64,000 nucleotides of DNA from Phycisphaerales bacterium (GTDB lineage: Bacteria; Planctomycetota; Phycisphaerae; Phycisphaerales; UBA1924): positions 120,785-184,784 of the forward strand of contig JAJDDI010000068.1 in the NCBI GenBank assembly GCA_029260375.1, read 5' to 3'. The notes beneath the pieces are model-generated. The model was not told where the DNA came from, searched no databases, and was given only the letters and a program-made list of their open reading frames with translations. Below, piece by piece: positions 9,214 to 18,229 of the stretch. The first letter of the stretch is position 1. Each line of letters opens with the position of its first letter. A program made the translations under genes and the position numbers.

Positions 9214-10091
9214 TCACCGTCATGAACGTCTCCAAACGATTCGGGCGAGTCGCCGCTGTCGATGATATCTCGTTTGAAATCCAGCCCGGCCAGGCTCTCG
9301 CGCTCTGGGGCAGCAACGGTGCGGGCAAGACTACCCTCATCCGCTGCCTCCTCGGTGTGCTCCGCTTCGACGGATCGATACATGTGAACGACGCGAATGT
9401 CCGCAAGCGCGGCAAGCTCGCACGATCCCACATCGGGTATGTCCCGCAGGAACTCTCGTTCCATGAAGATACCCGAGTCGCCGGTGCTCTCTCATTCTTC
9501 GCCGGTCTTCGGCGATCAGATCTGCGTCGGTGCACCCAACTGCTTGATCAAGTCGGCCTCGGCGGGCAAGATCGCAAGCGACTCCGTGACCTCTCGGGTG
9601 GAATGAAACAGCGCCTCGCGCTGGCGGTTGCCATGCTCTCCGACCCGCCGGTCATCGTGCTCGATGAGCCCACCTCGAATCTGGATTCAGAGGGCCGTTC
9701 TGAGGTCGTCCGCGCACTGAAGGTGCTCAAAGACGAGGGCAAAACAATCCTATTCGCCTCACACCGAGCCGACGAAGTCATGGCGCTCGCAGCCCGCGTG
9801 CTCGTTCTTGATGCGGGCAGGCTCAAGCGAGACACGACGCCCGCCGAGATGTGGTCGGGCGCCGATCAGGTCCGCACCATGAGACTGTGTTTGGCCGACG
9901 CGAGTGAGGCCGCAGCGGCCCAGATCCTTCGCGATGCGGGGCATGCGGTGAACCTCAACGGGCGTGGGCTCTGCGTGAACGTTGCTCAGGACCAGAAGGC
10001 CTCGCCGTTCCGCGATCTGGCCCGAGCCCAGATTGTTGTCAGAGACTTCGAGCTTCTCGAAGACTACCCGCAGCCGGAGCAGGGGTCATGA
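9210..10091 (+). CDS. nosF: NosF ABC transporter ATPase
   Basis: Cytoplasmic ATPase of the NosFY transporter that drives maturation of the NosZ copper centre, thought to supply sulfur or energy to NosD. 293 residues with Walker A GSNGAGKTT (about residue 34), the signature LSGGMKQRL (about 130), Walker B VIVLDEPT and a switch histidine in ASHRADE. The last 70 residues form an accessory domain as in other exporters of this class. It overlaps nosD and nosY by four bases each, showing a tight operon. Confidence 0.93.
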   Translation: MITVMNVSKRFGRVAAVDDISFEIQPGQALALWGSNGAGKTTLIRCLLGVLRFDGSIHVNDANVRKRGKLARSHIGYVPQELSFHEDTRVAGALSFFAGLRRSDLRRCTQLLDQVGLGGQDRKRLRDLSGGMKQRLALAVAMLSDPPVIVLDEPTSNLDSEGRSEVVRALKVLKDEGKTILFASHRADEVMALAARVLVLDAGRLKRDTTPAEMWSGADQVRTMRLCLADASEAAAAQILRDAGHAVNLNGRGLCVNVAQDQKASPFRDLARAQIVVRDFELLEDYPQPEQGS

Positions 10092-10963
10092 GCGCCATCG
10101 CCACCAAACCAGCCGAGATCTTGCGTTCCCCCTCGTTCGCACAGGCAACCCTCGCGTTCGCCCGGCGGGAACTGCGCGACGCCTTGGTGAGCCGCTGGTT
10201 CCTCCTCTACACCATCGGGTTCGCATTTCTGGCGGTCGCGACATCGTTCATGTCACTGGCCGGTTCGGGCTCGCTCGGCTTCGCGGGGTTCGGACGGACC
10301 GCGGCGGGCCTGCTCAATCTCGTGATGCTGGTCGTGCCCCTGATGGCCATGACCGCCGGTGCGACCTCGGTCGCCGGCGAACGCGAGCGCGGCACGCTCA
10401 TCTACCTCCTGGCCCAGCCGATCTCACCGAGAGAACTCCTCCTCGGGAAGTTCTTGGGGCTGGCGGTCGCGTTGAGCGCCTCGGTCTGTATCGGGTTCGG
10501 ACTCAGCGCTGCGGTCTTGGCCTGGAGGGCTGGCGGGACCGGGGTCGCCTCGTTTCTCATGCTTGTCGCGCTGACCTGCGTCCTTGCCACCGTGATGCTC
10601 TCGGTCGGCCTGCTGATCTCGGTCTGTACGCGCAAAGCGGGGGTGGCCATAGGTGTCGCCGTCTTCACATGGCTGGGATTCGTCTTCCTGAGTGACCTGG
10701 GACTGATGGCCGGGACAATCGTGTTCAAACTGCGGGTGCAGGAACTCTTCACGCTCGCCATGATCAACCCGCTTCAGGCCTTCAAGATGTCCGTTGTGAC
10801 CCAGCTCAACGCCTCGCTCGATGTGCTCGGCCCCGCGGGCGCATACGCCTCACGCCAGTTCGGCGCCGCCCTGCCCTGGATGCTCCTGGGCGTCCTGCTG
10901 GCATGGGGCGCGGTGTGCCTCTCGCTCGCCGCGGTCATCATCTCTCGGAGGTCACCGGCATGA
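10088..10963 (+). CDS. nosY: NosY ABC transporter permease
   Basis: Membrane subunit partnering NosF, 291 residues with six hydrophobic segments (ABC-2 type). The stretch from about residue 95 (AGATSVAGERERGTLIYLLAQ) is the conserved signature of NosY-like permeases: ER-x-x-GTL followed by a P-I-S-R-E-LLLGK loop. The last helix ends with basic residues at the cytoplasmic side. It overlaps nosF (ATGA) and its stop overlaps the nosL start by four bases. Confidence 0.93.
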   Translation: MSAIATKPAEILRSPSFAQATLAFARRELRDALVSRWFLLYTIGFAFLAVATSFMSLAGSGSLGFAGFGRTAAGLLNLVMLVVPLMAMTAGATSVAGERERGTLIYLLAQPISPRELLLGKFLGLAVALSASVCIGFGLSAAVLAWRAGGTGVASFLMLVALTCVLATVMLSVGLLISVCTRKAGVAIGVAVFTWLGFVFLSDLGLMAGTIVFKLRVQELFTLAMINPLQAFKMSVVTQLNASLDVLGPAGAYASRQFGAALPWMLLGVLLAWGAVCLSLAAVIISRRSPA

Positions 10964-11478
10964 CCCGACCTTTCATGTTCGCAATCCTCGCACTTCTTCT
11001 CGCGACGATCAGCGCCTGCACCGCCCCGCAGCCCGATGCGCCCCCGGCGATCTTTCTTGACGATGACATGTGCGCCCAGTGCGGCATGATCATCAGCGAC
11101 AAACGATTCGCCGGGGCCACGATCGTCAGGAATGATCGAGAAGAACAGGAGCCACTGCTCTTCGATGACTTCAACTGCATGGTGACGCATGAGCAAGCGC
11201 TCACCGAGTACACGGTGGTTCGGCGCTGGGTGCACGACCATGGAACCGGGGCATGGGTGAACGCGCGTGAAGCGACGTACCTCTGCTCCCCGAGTCTGAG
11301 AACACCGATGGCGTCCCATGTCGCTGCGTTCGAGCAGCGCACGAGCGCCGCATCGATGCGCAACTCCATCGGAGGCGACATTCAAGACTTTCAAGCTGTC
11401 TGGAGGAGCCTTTCGCTCAATAGTGGCTGCGCGGACGCTACGAATCCCGAGCAGAGCGATTCTCTCGGAAAACCTTGA
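10960..11478 (+). CDS. nosL: NosL copper chaperone lipoprotein
   Basis: Copper-binding lipoprotein that delivers Cu(I) to apo-NosZ; 172 residues. The N-terminal lipobox (ATISAC, C20) predicts lipid attachment in the cell envelope. The metal motif C38-A-Q-C41-G-M follows, typical of NosL, and a later FDDFNCM stretch also matches the family. ATG 10960 is chosen because it overlaps the nosY stop and gives a proper signal peptide. The last 30 residues are Ser/Asn-rich and diverged. No nosG/nosH ferredoxin-type gene and no nosR follow. Confidence 0.93.
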   Translation: MTRPFMFAILALLLATISACTAPQPDAPPAIFLDDDMCAQCGMIISDKRFAGATIVRNDREEQEPLLFDDFNCMVTHEQALTEYTVVRRWVHDHGTGAWVNAREATYLCSPSLRTPMASHVAAFEQRTSAASMRNSIGGDIQDFQAVWRSLSLNSGCADATNPEQSDSLGKP

Positions 11479-11596
11479 AAGCCTCGCCGACGGAACGGGC
11501 GCCATTCAACCTCGAATCCGCCGCCTCGACCCCGCAACGCTTGAAACGGAACAAGCTTCTCTGTCGCGAAGCGGGTTGGCTTCGGTGTGAGGTAGC

Positions 11597-11661
11597 GGGG
11601 ACAGGTTTCGAACCTTCTCCGTGAACGGGTGCGGGCGCGTCAATCGAGAAGCATCGCCTCT
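11597..11661 (-). pseudogene. Breakpoint scar: half-tRNA scrap plus polyketide synthase tail copy
   Basis: Bases 11597-11615 match the T-arm end of the half-tRNA modules in this window (CGGGGACAGG then TTCGAACC). Immediately after, 11621-11661 matches 39122-39163 at about 38 of 42 positions. That is the last seven codons (reading EAMLLD then stop on the minus strand) and the downstream flank of the type III polyketide synthase gene at 39142-40194. The match stops where the transposase remnant begins. This looks like a rearrangement junction, not a gene. Confidence 0.65.
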
Positions 11662-12363
11662 AGCGGAATGGCGGGTCCTGTGCGGGGCTGGCGCGACTGA
11701 TGGCGACGCGTGGCGTGCCGCCGACGCACACGTGGGTCGCTGTACCCCTTGTCGCCGAGCACCCACGTCGGGCGCCGTCGCTTGGGACGCACCGCGTTCA
11801 TCACCGCCTCGAAGCTCTTGGACTCGTGGGCCTGTCCCGCCGTCACCGCCGCCGTCGGCGGCACGCCCGCGCCGCACGTCACGAGGTGGATCTTGGACCC
11901 CCACCCGCCGCGTGAACGACCCTGAGCGTGGTCGTCGGGCTCATCGGGTCTGCTTTGCGGAGGCTCCCGTCGCGCCCGCCGCGGAGATGTGCGCCCGCAG
12001 GTTGCTGCCATCGACACACCACACGTCCCAGTCGATGAAGCCGTCCTTGTCGAGTTTGAGGCGGAGGCGGGCGAGGACCCTGTCGATCGTGCCGCCGTCG
12101 GTCCAGCGGCGGAAGCGGTCGCAGACGCTCTGCAACGAGCCGTAGCGTTCGGGCATGTCACGCCACGGCGAGCCGCTCTTGAGCGCCCGCATCATGCCGT
12201 TGAGCGTCGTGCGGTGATCGTACCACTGGCCGCCGGGGCGGCGTCTGGGCATGAGCGACTCAATGAGTGCCCACGCTCGTCGGTGAGCTCGTCGCGTCGC
12301 CCCGGTGGCATCCGTGAGCTCCTCTGCGGAGGCCGAATCTCTGACCGCCGCGAGGCCGATCAT
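11640..12363 (-). mobile_element. IS5-type insertion sequence remnant, transposase split and truncated
   Basis: Two minus-strand frames make one IS5-family DDE transposase. The first (12363 to 11941) carries the N-terminal DUF4096-like domain (ALIESLMPRR, then GSPWRDMPERYG) and the first catalytic aspartate in CVDGSNLRAH. The second (used from about 11950 to 11640) carries SKIHLVTC, the TAGQAHES motif and the second aspartate in LGDKGYSDPR. Many IS5-group elements join two frames by programmed shifting, so the split alone may be natural. However, the region after GYSDPR, which should hold the catalytic glutamate, is lost and replaced by an unrelated tail, so the element should be dead. No clear terminal inverted repeats are seen. 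The remaining gap 12364-12538 has no gene. Confidence 0.8.
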
Positions 12364-12538
12364 GGCGTCGGCTCACACATAGCGCAACCCGCTCACGCGC
12401 CGAAGTTTTGAGCCGTCAGACACGGCCTAGCCGTGCCGAGTGCTCAAGCTTGCGTCTCGCCGCAGCGGGCACTGGGAGTAACGAGCCGTAACGTGCCTGG
12501 ATGTGCCAAGACTAAGACATAACGTATGAGCTCGACGC

Positions 12539-13057
12539 TTACCGGTACGGCACCTCGTTGTCGAACGACTCGATCGGGGGGGGCGACTGCCCCGAACTCT
12601 CCGCGGGGCACAGGCCGTTTGCCTCGATGATCCGTACGCACGTGTTCCATCGCAGGATCGCGTCCTCGTTGCCCGCGTCAGCAAGCGGGACCGCCCGCTC
12701 GTACGAGGCCAGCGCCTCGGTGAACTTGTCGTAGACCGTGTGCCCGTGGTAGCCCGCGTCGAGCAGGGCCTTGGCCCAGCGCTCAAGGATGACCCCCTCG
12801 TAGTAGTGCTTCGAGTACTCATCACCGAGTAGCGCGACGAGCTCTCGAGCCTCGTCGGGGCGGACGTTGACGCCCCTGAACTGATCCGTCAACGCGAGAA
12901 GCAAGATCCGTAGGGCCTGATCGTGATTCGTGGCCGCCGCGAGCACATCCCTGCAGATGCTCTCGGCCGCCCTGGGCTCGTTCAAGAGGCGGTACCGCTC
13001 CGCCTTGGAAATGGCGCGTGGAATCGCGTCGAAGCTGATTTTCTTGAGCTTGTGCAT
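12539..13057 (-). CDS. Conserved helical (TPR-like) protein downstream of sdhB
   Basis: A 172-residue protein that I do not recognise by name. It is rich in Ala, Leu, Arg and Glu and looks all-helical. The segment 15-60 and the segment 85-145 (LERWAKALLDAGY, FTEALASYERAVPLAD) have the spacing of tetratricopeptide helices. There is no signal peptide. It follows sdhB on the same strand with a 27-base gap, so it is probably the last gene of the sdh operon and may be a cytoplasmic accessory (inference). A good start context (GAAGAAGGGATC before ATG 13057) supports expression. Confidence 0.7.
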   Translation of the reverse strand: MHKLKKISFDAIPRAISKAERYRLLNEPRAAESICRDVLAAATNHDQALRILLLALTDQFRGVNVRPDEARELVALLGDEYSKHYYEGVILERWAKALLDAGYHGHTVYDKFTEALASYERAVPLADAGNEDAILRWNTCVRIIEANGLCPAESSGQSPPPIESFDNEVPYR

Positions 13058-13084
13058 GCGTGATCCCTTCTTCTCGGGCTCGCT

Positions 13085-13858
13085 CTAAGTATCGCGATCG
13101 GCCTTCTTTTTGGCGCGGAAGATACGGAACAGCTTCGTAACGGGATCATAGAACTCGTCGTTGACCCGCTCTTTGAGCGGGATGATCGCGTTGTCCGTGA
13201 TCGCGATGTTCTCGGGGCACACCTTGGTGCAGCACTTGGTGATGTTGCAGTAGCCGATGCCGTTGTCGTCCTTGACCTGGTCGAGGCGTTCGCCCACGTC
13301 CAGCGGGTGCATGTCCAGAGCCGCCTGGTAGACGAAGTGGCGGGGCCCGCCGAACGCGTCGTGCTTGTGGTGCTCCCGCAGCACGTGGCACACGTCCTGG
13401 CACAGGAAGCATTCGATGCACTTGCGGAACTCCTGCACCCGCTCGACGTCCTGCTGGTCGATCCGCCACGTCCCGTCCTCTGCGTCGGGTTTGCGCGGCT
13501 TGAACGGGCGGATCTTCTTCTTGACCTCGAAGTTCCACGACACGTCCGTCACCAGGTCTCGGATGCTGGGGAACGACCGCATCGGCTCGATGGTGATCGG
13601 CTCGGACAGGTCCAAATCGTCCAGGCGAGTCATGCACATCAGCTTCGGGTTGCCGTTGACCTCCGCCGAGCACGAGCCGCACTTGCCCGCTTTGCAGTTC
13701 CACCGGCAGGCCAGGTCCGGCGCGGACTCGGCCTGGATCTGGTGCACCGCGTCGAGCACGACCATCCCCTCGCTCACGCCCGTGGTGAACTCCTGGAATG
13801 AGCCCGTCTCGTGGTCGCCCCGCCAGATCTGGAATGTTGCGGGCTTTGACTCGCTCAT
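13085..13858 (-). CDS. sdhB: Succinate dehydrogenase/fumarate reductase iron-sulfur subunit
   Basis: Electron-transfer subunit of complex II, 257 residues, moving electrons from the flavoprotein to the membrane subunit. The N-terminal ferredoxin domain holds the [2Fe-2S] site (CRWNCKAGKCGSCS). The C-terminal domain has CIECFLCQDVC for the [4Fe-4S] cluster, and CCTKVCPE for the [3Fe-4S] cluster with help from the first motif. Its ATG overlaps the sdhA stop by one base (13858), so translation is coupled. The sequence style and the single large membrane subunit resemble the actinobacterial-type enzyme. Confidence 0.95.
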   Translation of the reverse strand: MSESKPATFQIWRGDHETGSFQEFTTGVSEGMVVLDAVHQIQAESAPDLACRWNCKAGKCGSCSAEVNGNPKLMCMTRLDDLDLSEPITIEPMRSFPSIRDLVTDVSWNFEVKKKIRPFKPRKPDAEDGTWRIDQQDVERVQEFRKCIECFLCQDVCHVLREHHKHDAFGGPRHFVYQAALDMHPLDVGERLDQVKDDNGIGYCNITKCCTKVCPENIAITDNAIIPLKERVNDEFYDPVTKLFRIFRAKKKADRDT

Positions 13859-15675
13859 CAGCCCATCTCCTCGATGATCCCCGACAGCTCATCGGTCATC
13901 GGCGCGATCGCCTTGCGCTCGAGGCTCATCTCGCCCGAGGCGCCGAGCGTCACGATGGAGTTGTGCGACGCGTGGTCCTCGCGCTTGCCCTCGTAGTCCT
14001 CGCGGAAATGGGCGCCGCGGCTCTCGCGACGGTCGATGGCCGCGCGGGCGACCGCCTCGGAGACGATCAGCAGGTTGTCCAGGTCCAATGCGGTGTGCCA
14101 CCCCGGGTTGAACTCGCGGTGCCCGTGCGCGACCGCGTTGGCCGCACGGGCCCGCAGCTTGGCCAGCCCATCGAGCGCCGCGGCCAAATCGTCCTCGTTG
14201 CGCACGATCCCCGCCTTGTCCTGCATCATGCCCTGCAGGTCGTGCTGGATCTCGTACGGGTTCTCCCCGCTGTTGGCGTCCAGCGGCGCCAGCGCCCGCG
14301 CGTGCGCGTCACCGACCTGCGACTCGTCAATGGTGGGGGCGTCGCAGCCCTTGGCCCACGCCGCGGCGTGCTCGCCTGCGAGCTTGCCGAACACCAGCAG
14401 GTCCGAGAGCGAGTTGCCCCCGAGCCGGTTGGCGCCGTGCAGGCCTGCGGCCACCTCTCCGCACGCGTAGAGCCCGGGCACGGCTGACATCTGCGTCTCG
14501 CCGTCCACGTCCACGCCGCCCATGACGTAGTGCGTCGTGGGTCCGACCTCCATCGGCTCCTTGGTGATGTCCACGCCCGCCAGCTCCTTGAACTGGTGGT
14601 ACATGCTCGGGAGCTTCTTCTTGATGTGGGCCTCGGCGTTGGGAAGCTTCTCCTTGATCCAGGCGATGTCGAGGTACGCCCCGCCGTGGGGCGTGCCCCG
14701 CCCCTCGCGGATCTCACGGACGATACAGCGGGCGACGTGGTCACGCGTGAGCAGCTCGGGCGGGCGGTTGGCGTCCTTGTCACCCGTGACGTATCGCCAG
14801 CCCTCCTCCGGGTCAGTCGCGGTCTGGTTCTTGTAGAGGTCTGGGATGTCGTCGAACATGAAGCGTCGCCCCTCGCTGTTGCGCAGGACGCCGCCCTCTC
14901 CGCGGACGCCCTCGGTCACGAGTATGCCGCGCACAGACGGGGGCCAGACCATGCCCGTGGGGTGGAACTGGACGAACTCCATGTCCTTGAGCGCCGCGCC
15001 GGCCTTGTAGGCCAGCGCGTGCCCGTCGCCGGTGTACTCCCAGCTGTTGGAGGTGATCTTGAACGCCCGCCCGATGCCGCCGGTCGCGAGGATGACGCTC
15101 TTGGCCTTCCAGACGTGGAAGCGCCCTCGCTCGCGGTCGTAGCCGAAAGCGCCCGCGATCCGGTCGCCGTCCTTGAGCAGGGTGACGACGGTGTACTCCA
15201 TGTAGAAGTCGATGCCGCGGTGGATGCCGTGGTCTTGGAGGGTACGGATCATCTCCAGGCCCGTCCTATCGCCCACGTGCGCAAGGCGGGGGTACTTGTG
15301 CCCGCCGAAGTTGCGTTGGAGGATTTTGCCCTCCTTGGTGCGGTCGAAGAGGGCGCCCCATGACTCGAGCTCGCGGACGCGATCGGGCGCCTGCTGGGCG
15401 TGGAGCTGGGCCATGCGCCAGTTGTTGAGGTACTGCCCGCCGCGCATCGTGTCGGCGAAGTGGACCCGCCAGCCGTCGCGGTCGTCCACGTTGCCCATGG
15501 CCGCGGCGACGCCGCCCTCGGCCATGACCGTGTGCGCCTTGCCCAGCAGCGACTTGCAGACCACCCCGACGGAGACGTCGCCCCCCGAGGCCTCGATCGC
15601 CGCCCGAAGCCCGGCGCCACCCGCCCCGATCACCAGCACGTCGTGCTCGTGCGTTTTGTACTCGATATTGCCCAT
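13858..15675 (-). CDS. sdhA: Succinate dehydrogenase/fumarate reductase flavoprotein subunit
   Basis: Catalytic FAD subunit of complex II, 605 residues, oxidising succinate to fumarate (or the reverse). The dinucleotide fold GAGGAGLRAA begins near residue 18. A histidine in the flavin-linking position follows in AEGGVAAAMGN/GGQYLNNW, and the dicarboxylate-binding region includes HPTG and the catalytic arginine region RGEGGVLRN. The family signature MGGVDVDGETQ and the GLYACGEVAAGLHGANRLGGNS block are intact. It lies between sdhC and sdhB with one-base overlaps on both sides. Confidence 0.96.
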   Translation of the reverse strand: MGNIEYKTHEHDVLVIGAGGAGLRAAIEASGGDVSVGVVCKSLLGKAHTVMAEGGVAAAMGNVDDRDGWRVHFADTMRGGQYLNNWRMAQLHAQQAPDRVRELESWGALFDRTKEGKILQRNFGGHKYPRLAHVGDRTGLEMIRTLQDHGIHRGIDFYMEYTVVTLLKDGDRIAGAFGYDRERGRFHVWKAKSVILATGGIGRAFKITSNSWEYTGDGHALAYKAGAALKDMEFVQFHPTGMVWPPSVRGILVTEGVRGEGGVLRNSEGRRFMFDDIPDLYKNQTATDPEEGWRYVTGDKDANRPPELLTRDHVARCIVREIREGRGTPHGGAYLDIAWIKEKLPNAEAHIKKKLPSMYHQFKELAGVDITKEPMEVGPTTHYVMGGVDVDGETQMSAVPGLYACGEVAAGLHGANRLGGNSLSDLLVFGKLAGEHAAAWAKGCDAPTIDESQVGDAHARALAPLDANSGENPYEIQHDLQGMMQDKAGIVRNEDDLAAALDGLAKLRARAANAVAHGHREFNPGWHTALDLDNLLIVSEAVARAAIDRRESRGAHFREDYEGKREDHASHNSIVTLGASGEMSLERKAIAPMTDELSGIIEEMG

Positions 15676-16493
15676 TAGAAAATGATCCTCGGGTCAGAGA
15701 TCACGCCCGACGCGAGCAGGCGCACGTAGATGTCGGACCACGCGACCCAGAACAGGCTCACCCACGCCCACCGCATGTGGCGATTGTTGAGCGAGCTGAC
15801 GCACGCGTAACACTTGCTGCGGATCGGACGTTTGGCCAGCGAGTTGAGGTACCCACCGATCTGGTGCCTGGCGCAGTGGCAGCCGAAGGTATACCCGCCC
15901 AGTAGTACCGCGTTGGTCAGCAGCACGACCGAGCCGAGTCCGACACCAAAGCGGGTCCCCTCGGGTGTCTCGAAGAAGAACGCGCGGACGCCGTCGAAGA
16001 GCAGGATCAGTACGAACGCCGCAGCCGGGTAGAACACGTACCGATGGATGTTCTGCATGATCAGCGGGAACGAGTTCTCGCCCCGATACCCCTTGCGCGG
16101 CTCGCCCACCGAGCAGGCGATCGGGTCCGCCCAGAACGCCTTGTAGTACGCCCCGCGGTAGTAGTAGCAGGTGAGGCGCATCATCACGGGGCCGCCCAGG
16201 ATCAGCATCGCCGGTGAGAACGGCGCCCAGCCGGGCCACCAGCTCGGGACCTCCGCGGCAAACCAGCGCGGCTCGCCCTCCTGCCCGAACAGCAGCGGCG
16301 AGTAGAAGGGCGAGAGGTAGTGCGCCCCGCCCGCGTGCGAAAAGTAGTTCACGCCCTGGAACGCCGCCCACGTCGCGTAGATGATGAACGACGTCAGGAC
16401 GGTGAACACGACCAGGGGCTGGAGCCACCACCTGTCACGTCTTGAAGTCTCGCCGAAACGGCGTTGGGGCAGATGAATGTCCGCGTTGGTCAA
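15675..16493 (-). CDS. sdhC: Succinate dehydrogenase membrane anchor (single-subunit, cytochrome b type)
   Basis: Integral membrane subunit of complex II, 272 residues with about five hydrophobic segments. These are near residues 25-45, 85-108, 150-170, 180-200 and 240-260. Histidines in or near helices (NIHRYVF, CHCARHQ) could ligate heme b. It resembles the long single anchor seen with actinobacterial-type enzymes, not the short SdhC/SdhD pair. It is the first gene of the minus-strand sdhCAB operon, and the stop overlaps the sdhA start. ATG 16493 is the natural start; 350 bases upstream are without a clear gene. Confidence 0.88.
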   Translation of the reverse strand: MTNADIHLPQRRFGETSRRDRWWLQPLVVFTVLTSFIIYATWAAFQGVNYFSHAGGAHYLSPFYSPLLFGQEGEPRWFAAEVPSWWPGWAPFSPAMLILGGPVMMRLTCYYYRGAYYKAFWADPIACSVGEPRKGYRGENSFPLIMQNIHRYVFYPAAAFVLILLFDGVRAFFFETPEGTRFGVGLGSVVLLTNAVLLGGYTFGCHCARHQIGGYLNSLAKRPIRSKCYACVSSLNNRHMRWAWVSLFWVAWSDIYVRLLASGVISDPRIIF

Positions 16494-16994
16494 CTCGGGC
16501 CCTCCTGCATCGAGTCAGGGAGCCCGAGAGCCTAACAGGAAAGCCCGCGGCCCGAAACGCCCTCCCGGCCCCGTCGACCTCGGGCACGGGCCGAGCTGCC
16601 GCGCTCATCGGGTGCGGCCTCGCCCGTCTCGCCCGCGAGCCGCTCGATCGCCTCGCGCCCACGCGGATCGACCGGGCGTACTCGCCCAGGTCCAGGCGCT
16701 CGATGGGCGAGTGGTCCAGCCCGCGGTCGCCAGGACTTCGCGCCGGGATAGGACACTTCCAGGTCCGCGCCACGACGTTCATGTCGCGTGTCCTGATCTT
16801 ACGCTTCGTGTGCGGCCTGCCTCCTGCAGGGCACACAACGCCCGCGGTTCTGAAAGTCTAAGACAGAACTGAGGTCACCGGTGGCAGGTTGCAGAGGCGT
16901 TTCCACGCACCAGCGAAAAAGACGTGGCTCCTCCGCTCACAGCCAATGTAGCTCAATGCGGCATGCCGAAGGCATTGTGCGGAAGCCGCTCTTG
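16494..16994. other. Intergenic upstream of sdh operon, no gene seen
   Basis: Several overlapping frames exist, but none shows a recognisable domain or consistent codon bias, and they shadow each other. This stretch should contain the sdhCAB promoter on the minus strand. I cannot point to reliable -35/-10 boxes. Confidence 0.45.
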
Positions 16995-17283
16995 CGCGCG
17001 TTCAAGCACTCCGGCGCGACCGCCAAGCCCCACCGAGCCCAGAATCGCCCCGTGCGCATTCCGAGCCGTCTCCGCGCACAACAACTGCAAGCTCCAAAGG
17101 ACTGACAGTACTCACGCTGCATTCAAGAGCGGGGGCAGGATTCGAAGCTGAGACCTCCGGGGCATGAGAGCGTGCGGGCTCGGGCGCCGAGTTCTCAATC
17201 GTCATAGCCTTTAGAGAAATAGGCCCGTCCGGCGGCTCGACAGAACGCGACAAACCGCGGCAAATCAGGGCGCGCCGGCGAGC
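16995..17283 (-). repeat. Mosaic repeat, modules C and A, copy 2
   Basis: Module C (16995-17168) contains GCGACCGCCAAGCCCC, a CCAAAGGACTGACAG decayed hairpin and, at 17128-17168, a decayed half-tRNA read on the minus strand. Module A (17169-17283) follows with a GAAATAGGCC core and the GCGACAAACCGCGGCAAATC block. The same C-A order occurs at 44154 and 54917. The 270 bases from here to the next gene hold nothing I recognise. Confidence 0.75.
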
Positions 17284-17552
17284 CCCGTGCAGGCCACGCC
17301 TTCACGGGCATTCCGCGCCGAGATCGCCTTGCAGAACAGCGATGTCGAAGATGCCGAACAGGGCATTTCCTGACCCTCGTGGTGGAAAGCTCCGCAAATC
17401 TTGGAAATGGTGGCGGATCTTGTCACCGGATTCCGCGTGATCTTTCGGGGCTCAGTTCCCGGAGTCGGATCCATCCTCGGGCGCTGGGTCGAGAACATAT
17501 CGGGGGCGTGGCGACATGTTAATCGCTCGTTTGAGAGGGAGAGGAACTACTC

Positions 17553-18194
17553 ATGCATGTGCGTTGCGAGGTGCGTTGTTTGCTCGTGTTGTCGAGTCTG
17601 TCTGCGGCCAACTCAAACGCGATCGGTGGCATTATCACCGAGCATCGGCCCGGAGCCCAGTTCCAGGAACTCGCCCAGCTCGGGAGTCCGGCGCCCCGCG
17701 CCCCCGATCCGGGCCAGCCGATCGAGTTCAACGGGTTCGCAGGCCCGGAGTTCGGCGGGACGATCTGGGGCACACACGCCGGGCAGGGTGAGCACGGCTT
17801 CGGCGGCACGTCCGTCTTCGCCGACCTGAATGCGCCAGATTTCACGGTCACGGTCAGCTCAGAATCGATCCCACCCCCGGCGGGCAAGAAGTTTGCTGGG
17901 AAGATCACGATCGACTTCAGCGCCTTCGACCCGGGCGCCTTCTCGCTCCACGAGGTCGAGATTCTGGGCATCGAAGATCCGAGCGGCGATAACTTCATCA
18001 ACACCATTGAAGTCATCGGAGCCGGGGTCGTACTCACCAACGGCTATGACATTTTCTGGTCCGGGTCGGGAGAAGCACTCTCTTCGAGCGAGGTCGTCGT
18101 GATTAAGTGGACCCAGGTACCGGCCCCGGGCAGCGTGTGCGCCCTGGGTCTCGGATCGCTCGTGCTCGCCCACCGCCGTCGCCGTGACCACTGA
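17553..18194 (+). CDS. Secreted protein with PEP-CTERM-like sorting tail
   Basis: A 213-residue exported protein. It has an N-terminal hydrophobic signal region (about residues 8-23) and a beta-rich middle with no catalytic motif that I recognise. The C-terminus follows the sorting-signal plan: VPAPGSV, a hydrophobic stretch of about 15 residues, then HRRRRDH. This Pro-Ala-Pro-Gly variant is common on secreted planctomycete proteins and is thought to direct processing by an exosortase-like enzyme. The start is supported by a purine-rich site (GAGGGAGAGGA). It lies 35 bases before the Rhs gene, and the two may be cotranscribed. Function unknown. Confidence 0.75.
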   Translation: MHVRCEVRCLLVLSSLSAANSNAIGGIITEHRPGAQFQELAQLGSPAPRAPDPGQPIEFNGFAGPEFGGTIWGTHAGQGEHGFGGTSVFADLNAPDFTVTVSSESIPPPAGKKFAGKITIDFSAFDPGAFSLHEVEILGIEDPSGDNFINTIEVIGAGVVLTNGYDIFWSGSGEALSSSEVVVIKWTQVPAPGSVCALGLGSLVLAHRRRRDH

Positions 18195-18229
18195 CCGAAC
18201 TCTCGCTCTCCAAAGCACAAGGGATCGCC

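Noticed and set aside
14530..15363. Plus-strand frame of 277 residues inside sdhA
   Set aside because: It is the antisense shadow of a clear flavoprotein gene, caused by high GC; similar long shadows occur over nosZ, the Rhs gene and the propeller gene.
13858..16493. Fumarate reductase as the main role of the complex II genes
   Set aside because: Direction cannot be settled from sequence. Succinate dehydrogenase is the simpler call for an organism with a respiratory nos operon.
16435..16836. Possible small gene upstream of sdhC
   Set aside because: Three overlapping frames give equally unconvincing proteins, none with a domain or ribosome site. I could not support a call.
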